From: JBJMLO01 sp045805265
GTDB taxonomy: Bacteria > Actinomycetota > UBA4738 > JACQTL01
Reading direction: 5' to 3'
Length of the DNA stretch: 64,000 nt
Assembly (NCBI GenBank): GCA_045805265.1
Contig: JBJMLO010000011.1
Coordinates: 186,001 to 250,000 of the forward strand
Part shown: piece after piece, positions 15,985-24,318 of the stretch
Numbering within the stretch: position 1 is the stretch's first letter
Layout of the letters: every line of letters begins with the position of its first letter
Program-made: the position numbers and the translations under genes
The notes under the pieces: model-generated
The model's database searches: none
What the model saw: the letters and a program-made list of their open reading frames with translations, nothing else
What the model was told of the DNA's origin: nothing

Positions 15985-17136
15985 TCAGAGCAGCCGTTCC
16001 AGCAGCATCGCCGCCGTGGCATTCGGATCCGTGGCCTGCAGGCGGGCCGCATGCCCGGCGGATCGTTCCCTCATCTCCTCGTCGGCGAGGACCCGGTCGA
16101 TCGCGGTCGACAACGTCTCGCGAGCGGCGTCTTCGCGTGGAACGACGCGGGCAACGCCCAGCGCTTCGGCCCTCGCGGCGACGCCCGGCTGGTCACGCCC
16201 CCACGGCACGAGCACCATCGGACGCCCGTGCCACAGGGCCTTCATGACCGATCCGTGGCCCGCGTGGCTGACGAGGAGGACGCCCCGCTCCAGTACCGCC
16301 GAGTGGGAGACCACGCGCTCGACGCGCGCGTTGCCCGGCACCGTCGACAGGTCCTTCGGAGCCCGGTCGGCGCCGACGGTCGCAACGACCCGGAGCGGAC
16401 GATCGGACAGCGCCGCGAGCGCCGCCTCGGCGAGCTCCGTGTCGTCCTGCAACTGGGAGCTGATGGTCACGAGCACCCACGGGTCGCCGGGCTCGTCGAG
16501 ATACGGGCTCGGCTCGGCGGGGGGCTCCCAGATGCCCAGCGGTCCCACGTAGTGATGTCGGGAGGGCAGCCCCCCGAAGCCGAAGTCGAACACGGGATCC
16601 GTCGCGTGCAACACGAGGGAGGCCGAGTCGAGGAGCGCCGCGTAGTGCCGGATGAGTGGGATGGCGCGAGGGGCCAGGTCCTCCTCCAGCGCCCTGGGAG
16701 CGCCCGGCCCCACGTAGAACGTGCTGTTGACGACCGCCCAGGGGGAGAGGGGCGAGACGGCGTCGAGGACCTCCACCCCGAACAGCGACGTCACGAGGGC
16801 GTCCGGGCGGGCGTCGCGGACCTCCTCCGCTACCGGCCCGGCGACGTCCCGAGCCCAGGCGGACATCCGTTCCAGCACGATCGGCCCGGCCGCGCGGGCG
16901 TCGCCGCCCGACTCCGCCATGGCCTCCCGGACGGCGGCGACGAGGCGGGGTCCCAGATCGAGCTCCGCGGGCAGGACGCCGACCTCCAGGCCGAGGCCAT
17001 CCAGCGACCGCTGCACCGACTGGTCTCCGAGGAACAGCGTCTCGTGACCACGGTCCCGCAGACCCATGGCCGACGCGATCAGCGGCTGCAGGTCGCCGCC
17101 GGCACCAGCCGTTGCCACGATGAGGAAACGCCCCAT
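15985..17136 (-). CDS. GT1-family (UDP-glycosyltransferase-like) glycosyltransferase
   Basis: 383 residues from ATG 17136. The N-terminal acceptor domain opens with a glycine-rich loop (LIVATAGAGGDLQPLIA). The C-terminal donor domain has VLVTISSQLQDD, RVERVVSHSAVLERG and HAGHGSVMKALWHGRPMVLV with PWGRDQPGVAARAEALG, which together are the macrolide-glycosyltransferase form of the PSPG donor-sugar motif. It would transfer a nucleotide-activated sugar to a small hydrophobic acceptor, or detoxify one. The GT1 catalytic His is often in the first loop, and here that loop reads GAGGD, so the base may differ. No biosynthetic cluster surrounds it. Confidence 0.85.
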   Translation of the reverse strand: MGRFLIVATAGAGGDLQPLIASAMGLRDRGHETLFLGDQSVQRSLDGLGLEVGVLPAELDLGPRLVAAVREAMAESGGDARAAGPIVLERMSAWARDVAGPVAEEVRDARPDALVTSLFGVEVLDAVSPLSPWAVVNSTFYVGPGAPRALEEDLAPRAIPLIRHYAALLDSASLVLHATDPVFDFGFGGLPSRHHYVGPLGIWEPPAEPSPYLDEPGDPWVLVTISSQLQDDTELAEAALAALSDRPLRVVATVGADRAPKDLSTVPGNARVERVVSHSAVLERGVLLVSHAGHGSVMKALWHGRPMVLVPWGRDQPGVAARAEALGVARVVPREDAARETLSTAIDRVLADEEMRERSAGHAARLQATDPNATAAMLLERLL

Positions 17137-17178
17137 GTCAGCGACGCGAACGCTAGCCGATCCGGAGCCCTCGATGGT

Positions 17179-17610
17179 TCATTTCGATGGGGCGTCCGCC
17201 GGAAAGAGCGTGAACATGCCCCCGTTCAGTGGGAGGAGAGCTCTGAAGTGTCGCTCGTCGAACGTCAACACTCGTCGGGTGCGATATCGGCCCGCGACGA
17301 CGACGGCGCTCACATCCGCCAACCCCACGTCGAGGTCACGGTAGCGCCGCTCCAACTCTGCGACCAGAAGGTGGTCGTCCGGCTCGAGGCATGCCACCGT
17401 GAACCGGCCGGCCGCGAGATCATCGAGGAAGGCGAGGCGCGAGGCGCGGCCGAGACGACGTCCCAGCAGGGAGTCGACCTCAGCTGTGACCGGAGCCGGG
17501 ATCACCAGCTCCCCGGGCTCGTCTCGCAGCAGCGCTTCGATCCGAGGCCTCGCCGGGTCTCGCCGATCGGCCACGGCCACGAGGGGCGCGGCGTCGAGAA
17601 CCAGCGTCAA
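17179..17610 (-). CDS. PIN-domain ribonuclease, VapC-type toxin
   Basis: 143 residues from TTG 17610, whose last two bases overlap the preceding stop (TTGA). The PIN fold is clear: TLVLDAAPLVAVADRRD holds the first acidic residue, PAPVTAEVDSLLGRRLG the second (Glu/Asp), and LDVGLADVSAVVVAGRY the third, with VLTFDERHFRAL as the fourth acidic strand. All four metal-binding acidic positions look intact, so it should be an active Mg-dependent RNase. VapC genes normally follow a VapB antitoxin with exactly this overlap. Here the upstream frame is a DUF2252 fragment ending in LTEDELLEGFGT, which resembles an antitoxin tail. Confidence 0.82.
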   Translation of the reverse strand: MTLVLDAAPLVAVADRRDPARPRIEALLRDEPGELVIPAPVTAEVDSLLGRRLGRASRLAFLDDLAAGRFTVACLEPDDHLLVAELERRYRDLDVGLADVSAVVVAGRYRTRRVLTFDERHFRALLPLNGGMFTLFPADAPSK

Positions 17611-18003
17611 GTCCCGAAGCCCTCGAGCAACTCGTCTTCGGTGAGATCGGCCACCGGGTCGAACACGACGTTGCGCTCCGGCGTCGCGAAGATCCCGAGG
17701 TTCCCGAGGTGCGCGTCGCCGCAGAGCTGCACCGCGATGCCCGAGCGAGGCATGCGAGCGAGGTCGTCGGCCATGACCAGCGCGGCGCCACGGTAGAACG
17801 CGAACGGCGAGGATCGCATCCTTCCGTAGCGGATCGGCACGAGCTCCGGGATCCGATGCCGGGACTGGCTCTCGAGCAGGTCGATGGGGTGGACGGTCGC
17901 TCGATGGGCTCCAGACGGCGTGGCTCTGCCGAGGCACGCGCTGGCGGAGCGCCTGACCCGCAGCCATCCGTTCGTCGACGCTGCTCGACCCTCGGGTGGT
18001 CAT
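17607..18003 (-). pseudogene. Frameshifted, truncated DUF2252 gene fused to an antitoxin-like tail
   Basis: It starts at ATG 18003 inside the stop of the upstream gene. The first frame gives ERMAAGQALRQRVPRQSHAV, matching the DUF2252 N-terminus. Near 17890 the reading frame must change by one base, after which IDLLESQSRHRIPELVPIRY, GRMRSSPFAFYRGAALVMAD and VQLCGDAHLGNLGIFATPER continue the family without a break. DUF2252 proteins are normally over 400 residues, while here homology ends at VVFD (about 17660). The last 16 codons, PVADLTEDELLEGFGT, are acidic like VapB C-termini and run into the PIN toxin. It is a decayed kinase-like gene joined to the end of a toxin-antitoxin pair. Confidence 0.75.
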
Positions 18004-18815
18004 TCTCTGCCTTCCTCCTGGGCCAGCCAGTCCGTGAGCAGCCGCCGCAGGAGGGGCGCGAGCCGCGGCCCGGCCGCGACGACCTGGGGGCGGCCGAGGG
18101 GCCCCTCGTCGATCGCGAGCTCGCCGCCGGCCTCTCGGACGAGGAGCGAGCCGGCTGCCCAGTCCCACGGGCCGGGCAGGACCTCGAAGAACCCGTCGAG
18201 CCGGCCACACGCGACGTCGGCCAGGTCCAGGCATGGTGAGCCCGGGCGGCGCACGTCTCGAACCTGCCCGACCACCCCTCCTACGAGCGAGCCCTGGACT
18301 CGGCGAAGCTCCGGGTCCGGGCCGAAGCCCGTCCCCACGAGCGCCCGGTCGAGTCGTTCGACGTCGTTCACGCGGATCGGCGCCCCGTCGAGGAAGGCGC
18401 CGTGCCCCCGCACGGCGGTGAACAGCTCGCCGTTCGAGACGTCGAGCGTGCAGGCGACGAGCTCGCCGTCGGCGTCGCGGCACGCCACCGAGACGGCCCA
18501 TCGCTGGCGGCCGTACACGAAGTTCGTCGTGCCGTCCAGCGGATCCATGATCCACGTCAGCCCGGTGGCGCTCTCGCGTGCCGCGCCCTCCTCGCTGACG
18601 ACGCCGTCGTCGGGGCGCGCCGCCTGCAGGATCTCCAGGAGAGCCCGTTCGGACGCCCTGTCGGCATCGGTCACCAGGTCGTCCGCGCTCGACTTCGTCC
18701 GGACGCCGAACCGGCCGCGGCGGGCGATCTCCACCGTCGCCTCGCCGGCGGCCCGGCACGCGCCCACCGCGAGGTCGAGGAGTGCACGGGGGTCGACCGG
18801 CGCCGGCCCGGTCAC
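18000..18815 (-). CDS. Inositol monophosphatase-family phosphatase
   Basis: 271 residues from GTG 18815, overlapping the upstream HAD gene by four bases. All motifs of the Mg-dependent family are present: DDLVTDADRASERALLE, VVSEEGAA with the metal Glu pair, WIMDPLDGTTNFVYG (motif A, metal Asp and Ile-Asp-Gly-Thr type loop), and GPWDWAAGSLLVREAGG (motif B, catalytic Asp). Enzymes of this family hydrolyse inositol phosphate, sugar phosphates, PAP or histidinol phosphate. Its place at the end of an aromatic-degradation operon with a HAD phosphatase suggests another phosphate ester, but that is inference. Confidence 0.9.
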   Translation of the reverse strand: MTGPAPVDPRALLDLAVGACRAAGEATVEIARRGRFGVRTKSSADDLVTDADRASERALLEILQAARPDDGVVSEEGAARESATGLTWIMDPLDGTTNFVYGRQRWAVSVACRDADGELVACTLDVSNGELFTAVRGHGAFLDGAPIRVNDVERLDRALVGTGFGPDPELRRVQGSLVGGVVGQVRDVRRPGSPCLDLADVACGRLDGFFEVLPGPWDWAAGSLLVREAGGELAIDEGPLGRPQVVAAGPRLAPLLRRLLTDWLAQEEGRE

Positions 18816-19447
18816 CGCTCCGATGCCGCGAGCCCCAGCGTGGCGAGGAGCTTGTCGGTGCTCTCCCCGGCGGCCCGCACGTCGAACCACAGGGAGGCCA
18901 TCCCGACGGCCTCGGCGCCGCGGCAGTTCACCCGCATGTCGTCGACGAACAGGCACTCGGTCGGGTCCGCGTCCAGCGCCTCGGCCGCCGCGAGGTACGG
19001 GCGTGCGGCCGGCTTCCGCTCGCCGATCGTCGCGACGTCCACCATCGCGTCGAACCAGCCGGCCGGCTCCCACGTCTCCCACCAGCCCGGGCCGAGCCAC
19101 GTGCTGGCGTCGTTCGTGAGCACCGCCTGCCCGTGGCCGGCCCGGTGAATCGAACGGATCGCGTCCCAGACCTCGCGGCGCTCCTGGCTCTGCCAGTCGA
19201 TCGTGCGGGTGGGATCGTCGTCGATGCCGACCGCTCGGAGGCGCGCCACGACGATTGCGAGGTACTCCGCCTCGTCGATCTCTCCTTCCTGCATCCGCTC
19301 GTAGTCGGCATCCGGAATCTGGCGGGTCGGACCGAGCGGCACCCCATCGATGGGCCACCCGCGTTCCGTGCCACGCTCCACCATCACCTCGGTGAAGTAG
19401 CGGTACACGATCCCGCCCATATCCCACACGACGTGCGGCAGCGTCAC
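18812..19447 (-). CDS. HAD-superfamily hydrolase
   Basis: 211 residues from GTG 19447, overlapping the stop of the Rieske ferredoxin gene. Motif I is VWDMGGIV, in which the nucleophile Asp is kept and the usual second Asp is Gly, as in many DxGG-type HAD-IA proteins. Motif II is AVLTNDAS, motif III the Lys of GERKPAARPYL, and motif IV LFVDDMRVN. A helical cap lies between. The DxGG form suggests a slow or specialised phosphatase. It is co-transcribed with the lower meta pathway and precedes the inositol phosphatase-like gene (GTGA overlap). Confidence 0.83.
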   Translation of the reverse strand: MTLPHVVWDMGGIVYRYFTEVMVERGTERGWPIDGVPLGPTRQIPDADYERMQEGEIDEAEYLAIVVARLRAVGIDDDPTRTIDWQSQERREVWDAIRSIHRAGHGQAVLTNDASTWLGPGWWETWEPAGWFDAMVDVATIGERKPAARPYLAAAEALDADPTECLFVDDMRVNCRGAEAVGMASLWFDVRAAGESTDKLLATLGLAASER

Positions 19448-19827
19448 CGTTCCGCCGTCCATTCCCGGGCGTGCTCGAGGAGCCGCTGGCGCATGGACAG
19501 ACCGGGCGGGCGGTCCGGGATCGCCACGCGGACCGCGTCGCCGTCGCGCTCCACCGGGTACCGGCGGAGGCACAGCCAGGGCGAACCGACGCGCTCGCCA
19601 GTGCGCAGGTCGTACCGCCACCAGTGTTCCGCACAGGTGACGCTGCCTTGGTGGAGATAGCCGCGCGAAAGCGAACCGCCCTTGTGCAGGCACCGGTCGT
19701 CGAGGGCGACGAGCTCGCCGTCCACGTCGAACACGGCGACGGCCGTGTCGCCCGACGCGATCCGCGCCGCACCGCCGGGGGGAGGCGCCGCCCCGCGCAC
19801 CCAGACCTCGCGCGCCGGTTCAGCCAA
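19444..19827 (-). CDS. Rieske-type [2Fe-2S] ferredoxin
   Basis: 127 residues from ATG 19827, overlapping the dehydrogenase stop by eight bases. It carries the two Rieske loops: C-L-H (DDRCLHKGGSL) and C-x-x-H (TCAEHWWRYDLRTGE), giving two Cys and two His ligands. The surrounding strands (AVAVFDVDGELVALDD; VRVAIPDRPPG) fit a soluble ferredoxin. In Rieske oxygenase systems such a protein passes electrons from a reductase to the oxygenase. The only Rieske oxygenase here is at 32722 in the divergent arm, so it is the probable partner. No flavin reductase is present in the window. Confidence 0.87.
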   Translation of the reverse strand: MAEPAREVWVRGAAPPPGGAARIASGDTAVAVFDVDGELVALDDRCLHKGGSLSRGYLHQGSVTCAEHWWRYDLRTGERVGSPWLCLRRYPVERDGDAVRVAIPDRPPGLSMRQRLLEHAREWTAER

Positions 19828-21274
19828 GCTTCATCACGACTGCCTTCGACTCCGTGAAGAACTCGTGAGAGTAGTCGCCGCCCTCGCGGCCGACGCCCGA
19901 GTCCTTGTAGCCGCCGAACGGCGCCCGGAGGTCCCGGATGAAGTAGCAGTTGACCCACATGGTCCCCGTCTTGACCTCGCGGGCCACGCGGTGCGCCGTG
20001 TTCAGGTTCGTCGTCCACACCATGCCGGCCAGGCCGTAGCGCGTCTGGTTCGCGATGGCGATGGCCTCGTCGATCTCGTCGAACGGCATGACCATCTCGA
20101 CCGGCCCGAAGATCTCCTCCTGGCACACGCGCATCGAGTTGTCCACGTCGGTGAAGATCGTCGGCGCGACGTAGTTGCCCTTCGCCAGCTCGCCGTCGGT
20201 CAGTCGATTCCCGCCGGTCAGCAGCTTGCCGCCCTCCTCGTTCGCCAGGTCGACGTAGGAGAGGACCTTCTCCATGTGCTCCTCGGTCACCAGCGGCCCG
20301 AGCTCGGTCGCCGGATCCCGGGGGTCGCCGACCCGCATGCCCTCGGCGCCCTCCACGTAGCGGGCGACGAACTCGTCGTAGATCGGGCGCTGCACCAGGA
20401 GCCGGGTTCCGGCCAGGCAGACCTCGCCTTGGTTCGCGAAGCTCCCGGTCATCGTCCCGTCGATCGCGGCGTCGAGGTCGGCGTCGGCGCACACGATGTT
20501 GGCCGACTTGCCCCCGAGCTCGAACGAGAGCTTCTTCAGCGTCTTCGCCGCGTTGGCCATGATGGTTCGCCCGGTGGCCGACTCGCCGGTGAACGTCACG
20601 GCGTCGACACCGGGATTGGCCGTGAGCTCCTCGCCGGCCGCGCCGGGGCCGAACCCCTGAACGACGTTGAACACGCCGGGCGGCACGTCTGCCTCGGCCA
20701 TGATCTCGGCGAGGATCGACGCCGTGATGGGGCTCTGCTCGGCGGGCTTGGCCACGACGGTGCAGCCGAACGCGAGTGCCGGCGCGACCTTCCACGTCAG
20801 CAGCATCAGCGGGAAGTTCCACGGCGAGATGGCCGCGACGACGCCGAGGGGCTCGCGCAGCTCGTAGGTGAGGATCTTCGCGGCGGACTGGTCGAACGCC
20901 TTCGTGGCGAGGTGCTCCGCGTAGTCGGCGAAGAACCGGAAGTTGAACGCGCTGCGGGGCATGTCCCTCGTCGTCGCTTCCGCGATCGGCTTGCCCATGT
21001 CGACCGTCTCCCACTGCGCGAGCTCGTCGGCGCGCGCGGCGATGCCGTCCGCCACGCGGTGCAGGACCCTTTTGCGCTCCGACGGGCTCAGCCGGGGCCA
21101 TGGACCCTCGTCGAACGCCTTCCTGGCGGCCTCGACGGCGCGCGCCGCGTCGGCCCGGGTGCCCTCGGCGACGTCGGCGACCTGCCGGTTGTCGATCGGG
21201 CTGATCGACGCGAACGTCCCGCCGTCGGTCGAGTCGACGAACGCGTTGTCGATGAAGTGCTGCACCTTCCGCAT
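19820..21274 (-). CDS. dmpC: 2-Hydroxymuconic semialdehyde dehydrogenase (aldehyde dehydrogenase family)
   Basis: 484 residues from ATG 21274 with GAGGGAG upstream. Family signatures are complete: SPWNFPLMLLTWKVAPAL and KPAEQSPITASILAE in the NAD-binding domain, FTGESATGRTIM, FELGGKSANIV with the catalytic Glu, NQGEVCLAGTRLLV with the nucleophile Cys, and EEIFGPVEMVMPF. The N-terminus MRKVQHFIDNAF resembles that of semialdehyde dehydrogenases of meta-cleavage pathways. It would oxidise 2-hydroxymuconic semialdehyde with NAD to 2-hydroxymuconate, the substrate of the tautomerase encoded just upstream (21277-21501). The assignment of substrate rests on that neighbourhood. Confidence 0.88.
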   Translation of the reverse strand: MRKVQHFIDNAFVDSTDGGTFASISPIDNRQVADVAEGTRADAARAVEAARKAFDEGPWPRLSPSERKRVLHRVADGIAARADELAQWETVDMGKPIAEATTRDMPRSAFNFRFFADYAEHLATKAFDQSAAKILTYELREPLGVVAAISPWNFPLMLLTWKVAPALAFGCTVVAKPAEQSPITASILAEIMAEADVPPGVFNVVQGFGPGAAGEELTANPGVDAVTFTGESATGRTIMANAAKTLKKLSFELGGKSANIVCADADLDAAIDGTMTGSFANQGEVCLAGTRLLVQRPIYDEFVARYVEGAEGMRVGDPRDPATELGPLVTEEHMEKVLSYVDLANEEGGKLLTGGNRLTDGELAKGNYVAPTIFTDVDNSMRVCQEEIFGPVEMVMPFDEIDEAIAIANQTRYGLAGMVWTTNLNTAHRVAREVKTGTMWVNCYFIRDLRAPFGGYKDSGVGREGGDYSHEFFTESKAVVMKLG

Positions 21275-21276
21275 GG

Positions 21277-21501
21277 TTACTCCCTCTTCCCGTCGGCCGC
21301 CGGCGCGGCGGCGGAGCCCCACTCCGACGCCGGCACGCCTGCCCTGCCGTAGTGGTCAGGAGGGATCTCGCGGATGACCACCCGGACACTCTCCGGATTG
21401 GCCTCCAGCGCCTCGCACACCGCGTCGGTGACCATCCGGATCAGCCGCCGCTTCTTCTCGACGTCACGACCCTCGAGCATGTCGATCTGGACGATGGGCA
21501 T
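21277..21501 (-). CDS. dmpI: 4-Oxalocrotonate tautomerase
   Basis: 74 residues, slightly longer than the usual 62-64. After Met removal the catalytic Pro1 is exposed (PIVQIDMLEGRDVEKKRRLI). Arg11 in EGR and Arg39 in ESVRVVIREIP are both present, and the HYG segment replaces the HFG that supplies the active-site aromatic residue. It converts 2-hydroxymuconate to the 2-oxo-3-ene isomer. The extra C-terminal ten residues are Ala/Pro-rich and look dispensable. It lies between the decarboxylase and the dehydrogenase genes, in pathway order. Confidence 0.93.
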   Translation of the reverse strand: MPIVQIDMLEGRDVEKKRRLIRMVTDAVCEALEANPESVRVVIREIPPDHYGRAGVPASEWGSAAAPAADGKRE

Positions 21502-21556
21502 CCGCTTCAGTCCTCCATCTCGGCGAACCCGCGCAGACGCGGATCCGATGCCTGAT

Positions 21557-22345
21557 TCAGCGACACGTGACCTCGACCACCCCGATCCGGTCGAACGTGG
21601 CCCGGACCACGTCGCCGGGCTCGACCGCGACCGCCGCCGTGAGCGCGCCGGCCAGGACGGTGGTCCCGGCAGCGAGCGACCGGCCACGACTCGCCAGCTC
21701 GCCGGCGAACCACGCGACGGCGGCCGCCGGATGATCGAGCACCGCCGCGCCGGCCGCCGTAGCGACGAGCTCGCCGTTCTTCTCGAAGACGCAGCCGGTC
21801 AGCCGGAGATCGAAGCCGCCGGGTGCCGCGCCCGGGCCCCCGACCACGTATCGAGCGGCCGAGCCGTCGTCCGCGATCACGTCGGGCAGCGTGAAGGTGT
21901 ATCCCTCGAACCGCGAGTCGAGGACGTCGAGCGCCGGGACCACCCGCTCGGTGGCCGCCAGCACGTCGTCGACGGTGGCCGGACCGGGGACGTCCCGACC
22001 CAGGACGAACGCGATCTCCGGTTCGACCCGCGGCTGGATGAGGTCGGCCACGACGAGCGGCTCACCCCGCTCGAGCCGTGCCCCGGGCACGAGCCAGGCC
22101 GACAGCGGCGAGCCCACGTTCATCTGCCGCTGCTTCGCCTTCGACGTGAGGCCGAGCTTCGCGGCCTCCCGCCCGCCGAGCGCCTCGACGACCAGGTCCT
22201 GCACGCGGTACGCATCCTCGACGGTGAGGTCGGAATGCTCCGTCGTGAGCGGGGGGATCGGAATTCGCTCCCGGATGGCCTGCAGGAGCCGGCCGGCGAG
22301 ATCTTCCAGCCGCTCGGTCGTGTCGAGCCCTTCCCGGGTGGCCAT
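21557..22345 (-). CDS. dmpH: 4-Oxalocrotonate decarboxylase
   Basis: 262 residues from ATG 22345, directly abutting the aldolase stop. It belongs to the hydratase/decarboxylase family: VEDAYRVQDLVVEALGG, then KLGLTSKAKQRQMNV and PRVEPEIAFVLGRDV with the metal-binding Glu pair, and VLDSRFEGYTF. The AKxxQM signature distinguishes decarboxylases from the hydratases, which have a glutamine-rich version, as in the paralogue at 24315. It removes CO2 from 2-oxo-3-hexenedioate to give 2-oxopent-4-enoate. In other organisms this enzyme and the hydratase form one complex, and both genes are in this operon. Confidence 0.88.
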   Translation of the reverse strand: MATREGLDTTERLEDLAGRLLQAIRERIPIPPLTTEHSDLTVEDAYRVQDLVVEALGGREAAKLGLTSKAKQRQMNVGSPLSAWLVPGARLERGEPLVVADLIQPRVEPEIAFVLGRDVPGPATVDDVLAATERVVPALDVLDSRFEGYTFTLPDVIADDGSAARYVVGGPGAAPGGFDLRLTGCVFEKNGELVATAAGAAVLDHPAAAVAWFAGELASRGRSLAAGTTVLAGALTAAVAVEPGDVVRATFDRIGVVEVTCR

Positions 22346-23413
22346 TCAGACCGCCGCCCCGTCGTGGGTGCGGTCACGAGCGCGGGCCAGCTCGAGCGCG
22401 ACGTCGATGATCATGTCCTCCTGCCCGCCGACCATCTTCCGCCTGCCCAGCTCGATCAGGATGTCCTTCGCGTCGACGCCGTAGCGAGCCGCGGCCCGCT
22501 TCGCGTGCAGCAGGAACGACCCGTACACGCCCGAGTAGCCGAGCAGCAGGCCGTCCCGGTCGATGACGCCCATCTCTGGCCGGATCGGCCGGACCACCTC
22601 CTCGGCGGCGTCCATCATCTTGAGCGGGTCGATCCCGGTCTGGATGCCCGTCTTCGTGCAGACCGCGATGAGGAGCTCGGTCGGGCAGTTCCCGGCCCCC
22701 GCGCCCAGGCCGGTGGCGCACCCGTCGAGCTGATCGACCCCCTCCTCGAGGGCGGCCATCGAGTTCCCCACGGCCAGCGAGAGGTTGTTGTGTGCGTGCA
22801 GTCCGACCTGGGCAGACGACAGGCCCGCCTTGAGCGTCCCGACGCGACGCCGCGCGTCGTCGATCGTCATCGCGCCCGCTGAGTCGACCACGTACACGCA
22901 GTCGGCGCCGTAGGACTCCATCAGCAGGGCCTGCTCGAGCAGCAACGCCGGCTCGGTCATGTGAGCCATCATCAGGAACCCGACGACCTCCATCCCGAGC
23001 TCCTTCGAGAGCTTCATGTGCTGCTCGGAGATGTCGGCCTCGGTGCAGTGGGTGGCGATCCGGGCCACCGTCGCGCCCGCCTCCGCCGCCCGGCGGAGGT
23101 CCTCCTTCACCCCGATGCCGGGCAGCATGAGGACCGCGATCCTGGCCCGCTTCGCCGTCTCGACGGCCACGCGCACGAGGTCCATCTCGTCCGTGGCCGA
23201 GAACCCGTAGTTGAACGACGACCCGCCCAGCCCGTCGCCGTGGGTCACCTCGAGCACCGGGACGCCGGCCTCGTCGAGGGCCGCGACGACCGCCCGGACC
23301 TGCTCGGGCGTGAACCGGTGGGCGACCGCGTGGGAGCCGTCGCGCAGCGTCGAGTCGGTCAGCCGGAACGCTGGCCGTACGCCCGTCCGGGCTCCGTCGT
23401 CGGCCGCGGTCAC
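22346..23413 (-). CDS. dmpG: 4-Hydroxy-2-oxovalerate aldolase
   Basis: 355 residues from GTG 23413, overlapping the acetaldehyde dehydrogenase stop. The DRE-TIM barrel carries LTDSTLRDGSHAVAHRF (metal Asp and catalytic Arg), VTHGDGLGGSS, VVDSAGAMT, and HAHNNLSLAVGNS with the two metal His. GCATGLGAGAGNCPTELL and the C-terminal GYSGVYGSFLLHAKR complete the family. It splits 4-hydroxy-2-oxovalerate into pyruvate and acetaldehyde, and channels acetaldehyde to the dehydrogenase encoded next to it. The pair forms a tetrameric complex in known systems. Confidence 0.95.
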   Translation of the reverse strand: MTAADDGARTGVRPAFRLTDSTLRDGSHAVAHRFTPEQVRAVVAALDEAGVPVLEVTHGDGLGGSSFNYGFSATDEMDLVRVAVETAKRARIAVLMLPGIGVKEDLRRAAEAGATVARIATHCTEADISEQHMKLSKELGMEVVGFLMMAHMTEPALLLEQALLMESYGADCVYVVDSAGAMTIDDARRRVGTLKAGLSSAQVGLHAHNNLSLAVGNSMAALEEGVDQLDGCATGLGAGAGNCPTELLIAVCTKTGIQTGIDPLKMMDAAEEVVRPIRPEMGVIDRDGLLLGYSGVYGSFLLHAKRAAARYGVDAKDILIELGRRKMVGGQEDMIIDVALELARARDRTHDGAAV

Positions 23414-24318
23414 GCCGGCACCATCTCGATCTGGTTCGCCAGGGCCTCGCCCACCCGGACGGCGGACGCCGTCATGATGTCGAGGTTCCCGGCGTACGGA
23501 GGGAAGTAGTCGCCCGCGCCCTCCACCTCGAGGAGCGCGACGACCCGGGCCGGCACGACCCCGCCCGGCGTCGCGTACACGTCCTCCTCGATCACGGGCT
23601 CGGCCTTCAGGCGGTACCCGGGGACGTAGGACGAGACCTCCTCGACCATCGCGAGGATCGAGCCCGTCACCGCGTCGCGGTCGTAGCCGTCCTCCATGGC
23701 GCAGAACACGGTGTTGCGCATGAGGATCGGCGGCTCGGCCGGGTTGAGGATCATGATCGCCTTGCCGTGCGCGGCGCCGCCGACCTCGACCAGCGCCGAG
23801 GAAGTGGTCTTGGTGAACTCGTCGATGTTCTGCCGCGTGCCCGGGCCCGCGGACTTCGACGCCACGGTCGAGACGATCTCCGCGTACGGCACCCGGGTGA
23901 CGCGCGCCACGGCGGCGACGATCGGGACGGTGGCCTGGCCGCCGCACGTGATCAGGTTGACGTTCGGCGCGTCGAGCTGCGCGCCGAGGTTGACGGGCGG
24001 CACGACCAGCGGCCCCATCTTCGCGGGTGTGAGGTCCACCACGCGGATGCCGGCCTCCGCGTAGCGCGGCGCGTTCTGCCGGTGCACCCATGCCGACGTG
24101 GCCTCGAACACGATCGGGTACCGGTCGGGCTGCTCGAGGATCCGGTCCGCGCCTCGGTCCGTCGCCTCGATGCCCAGCTCCTGGGCGCGGCGCAGCCCGT
24201 CCGACTCGGGGTCGATGCCGGCCATCAGCGTGACCTCGAGCACGCGGGACCGCCGGAGCTTGTACATCAGGTCGGTGCCGATGTTGCCGGAGCCGACGAT
24301 CGCGCACGGAACCGTCAT
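23410..24318 (-). CDS. dmpF: Acetaldehyde dehydrogenase (acylating)
   Basis: 302 residues from ATG 24318 with GGAGGAGG upstream, four-base overlap with the hydratase stop. NAD-binding GSGNIGTDLMYKL, VFEATSAWVH, and VNLITCGGQATVPI with the catalytic Cys identify the family, as do SAGPGTRQNIDEF and FCAMEDGYDRDAV. It oxidises acetaldehyde with NAD and CoA to acetyl-CoA and receives acetaldehyde through a tunnel from the aldolase. Length and motifs match the usual enzyme of about 300 residues. Confidence 0.95.
   Translation of the reverse strand: MTVPCAIVGSGNIGTDLMYKLRRSRVLEVTLMAGIDPESDGLRRAQELGIEATDRGADRILEQPDRYPIVFEATSAWVHRQNAPRYAEAGIRVVDLTPAKMGPLVVPPVNLGAQLDAPNVNLITCGGQATVPIVAAVARVTRVPYAEIVSTVASKSAGPGTRQNIDEFTKTTSSALVEVGGAAHGKAIMILNPAEPPILMRNTVFCAMEDGYDRDAVTGSILAMVEEVSSYVPGYRLKAEPVIEEDVYATPGGVVPARVVALLEVEGAGDYFPPYAGNLDIMTASAVRVGEALANQIEMVPA

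Noticed and set aside
17607..17609. TGA ending the DUF2252 fragment as a possible selenocysteine codon, since selC is present
   Set aside because: Reading through gives no DUF2252 continuation and no SECIS-like hairpin follows; the TGA overlaps the PIN start as in toxin-antitoxin pairs.
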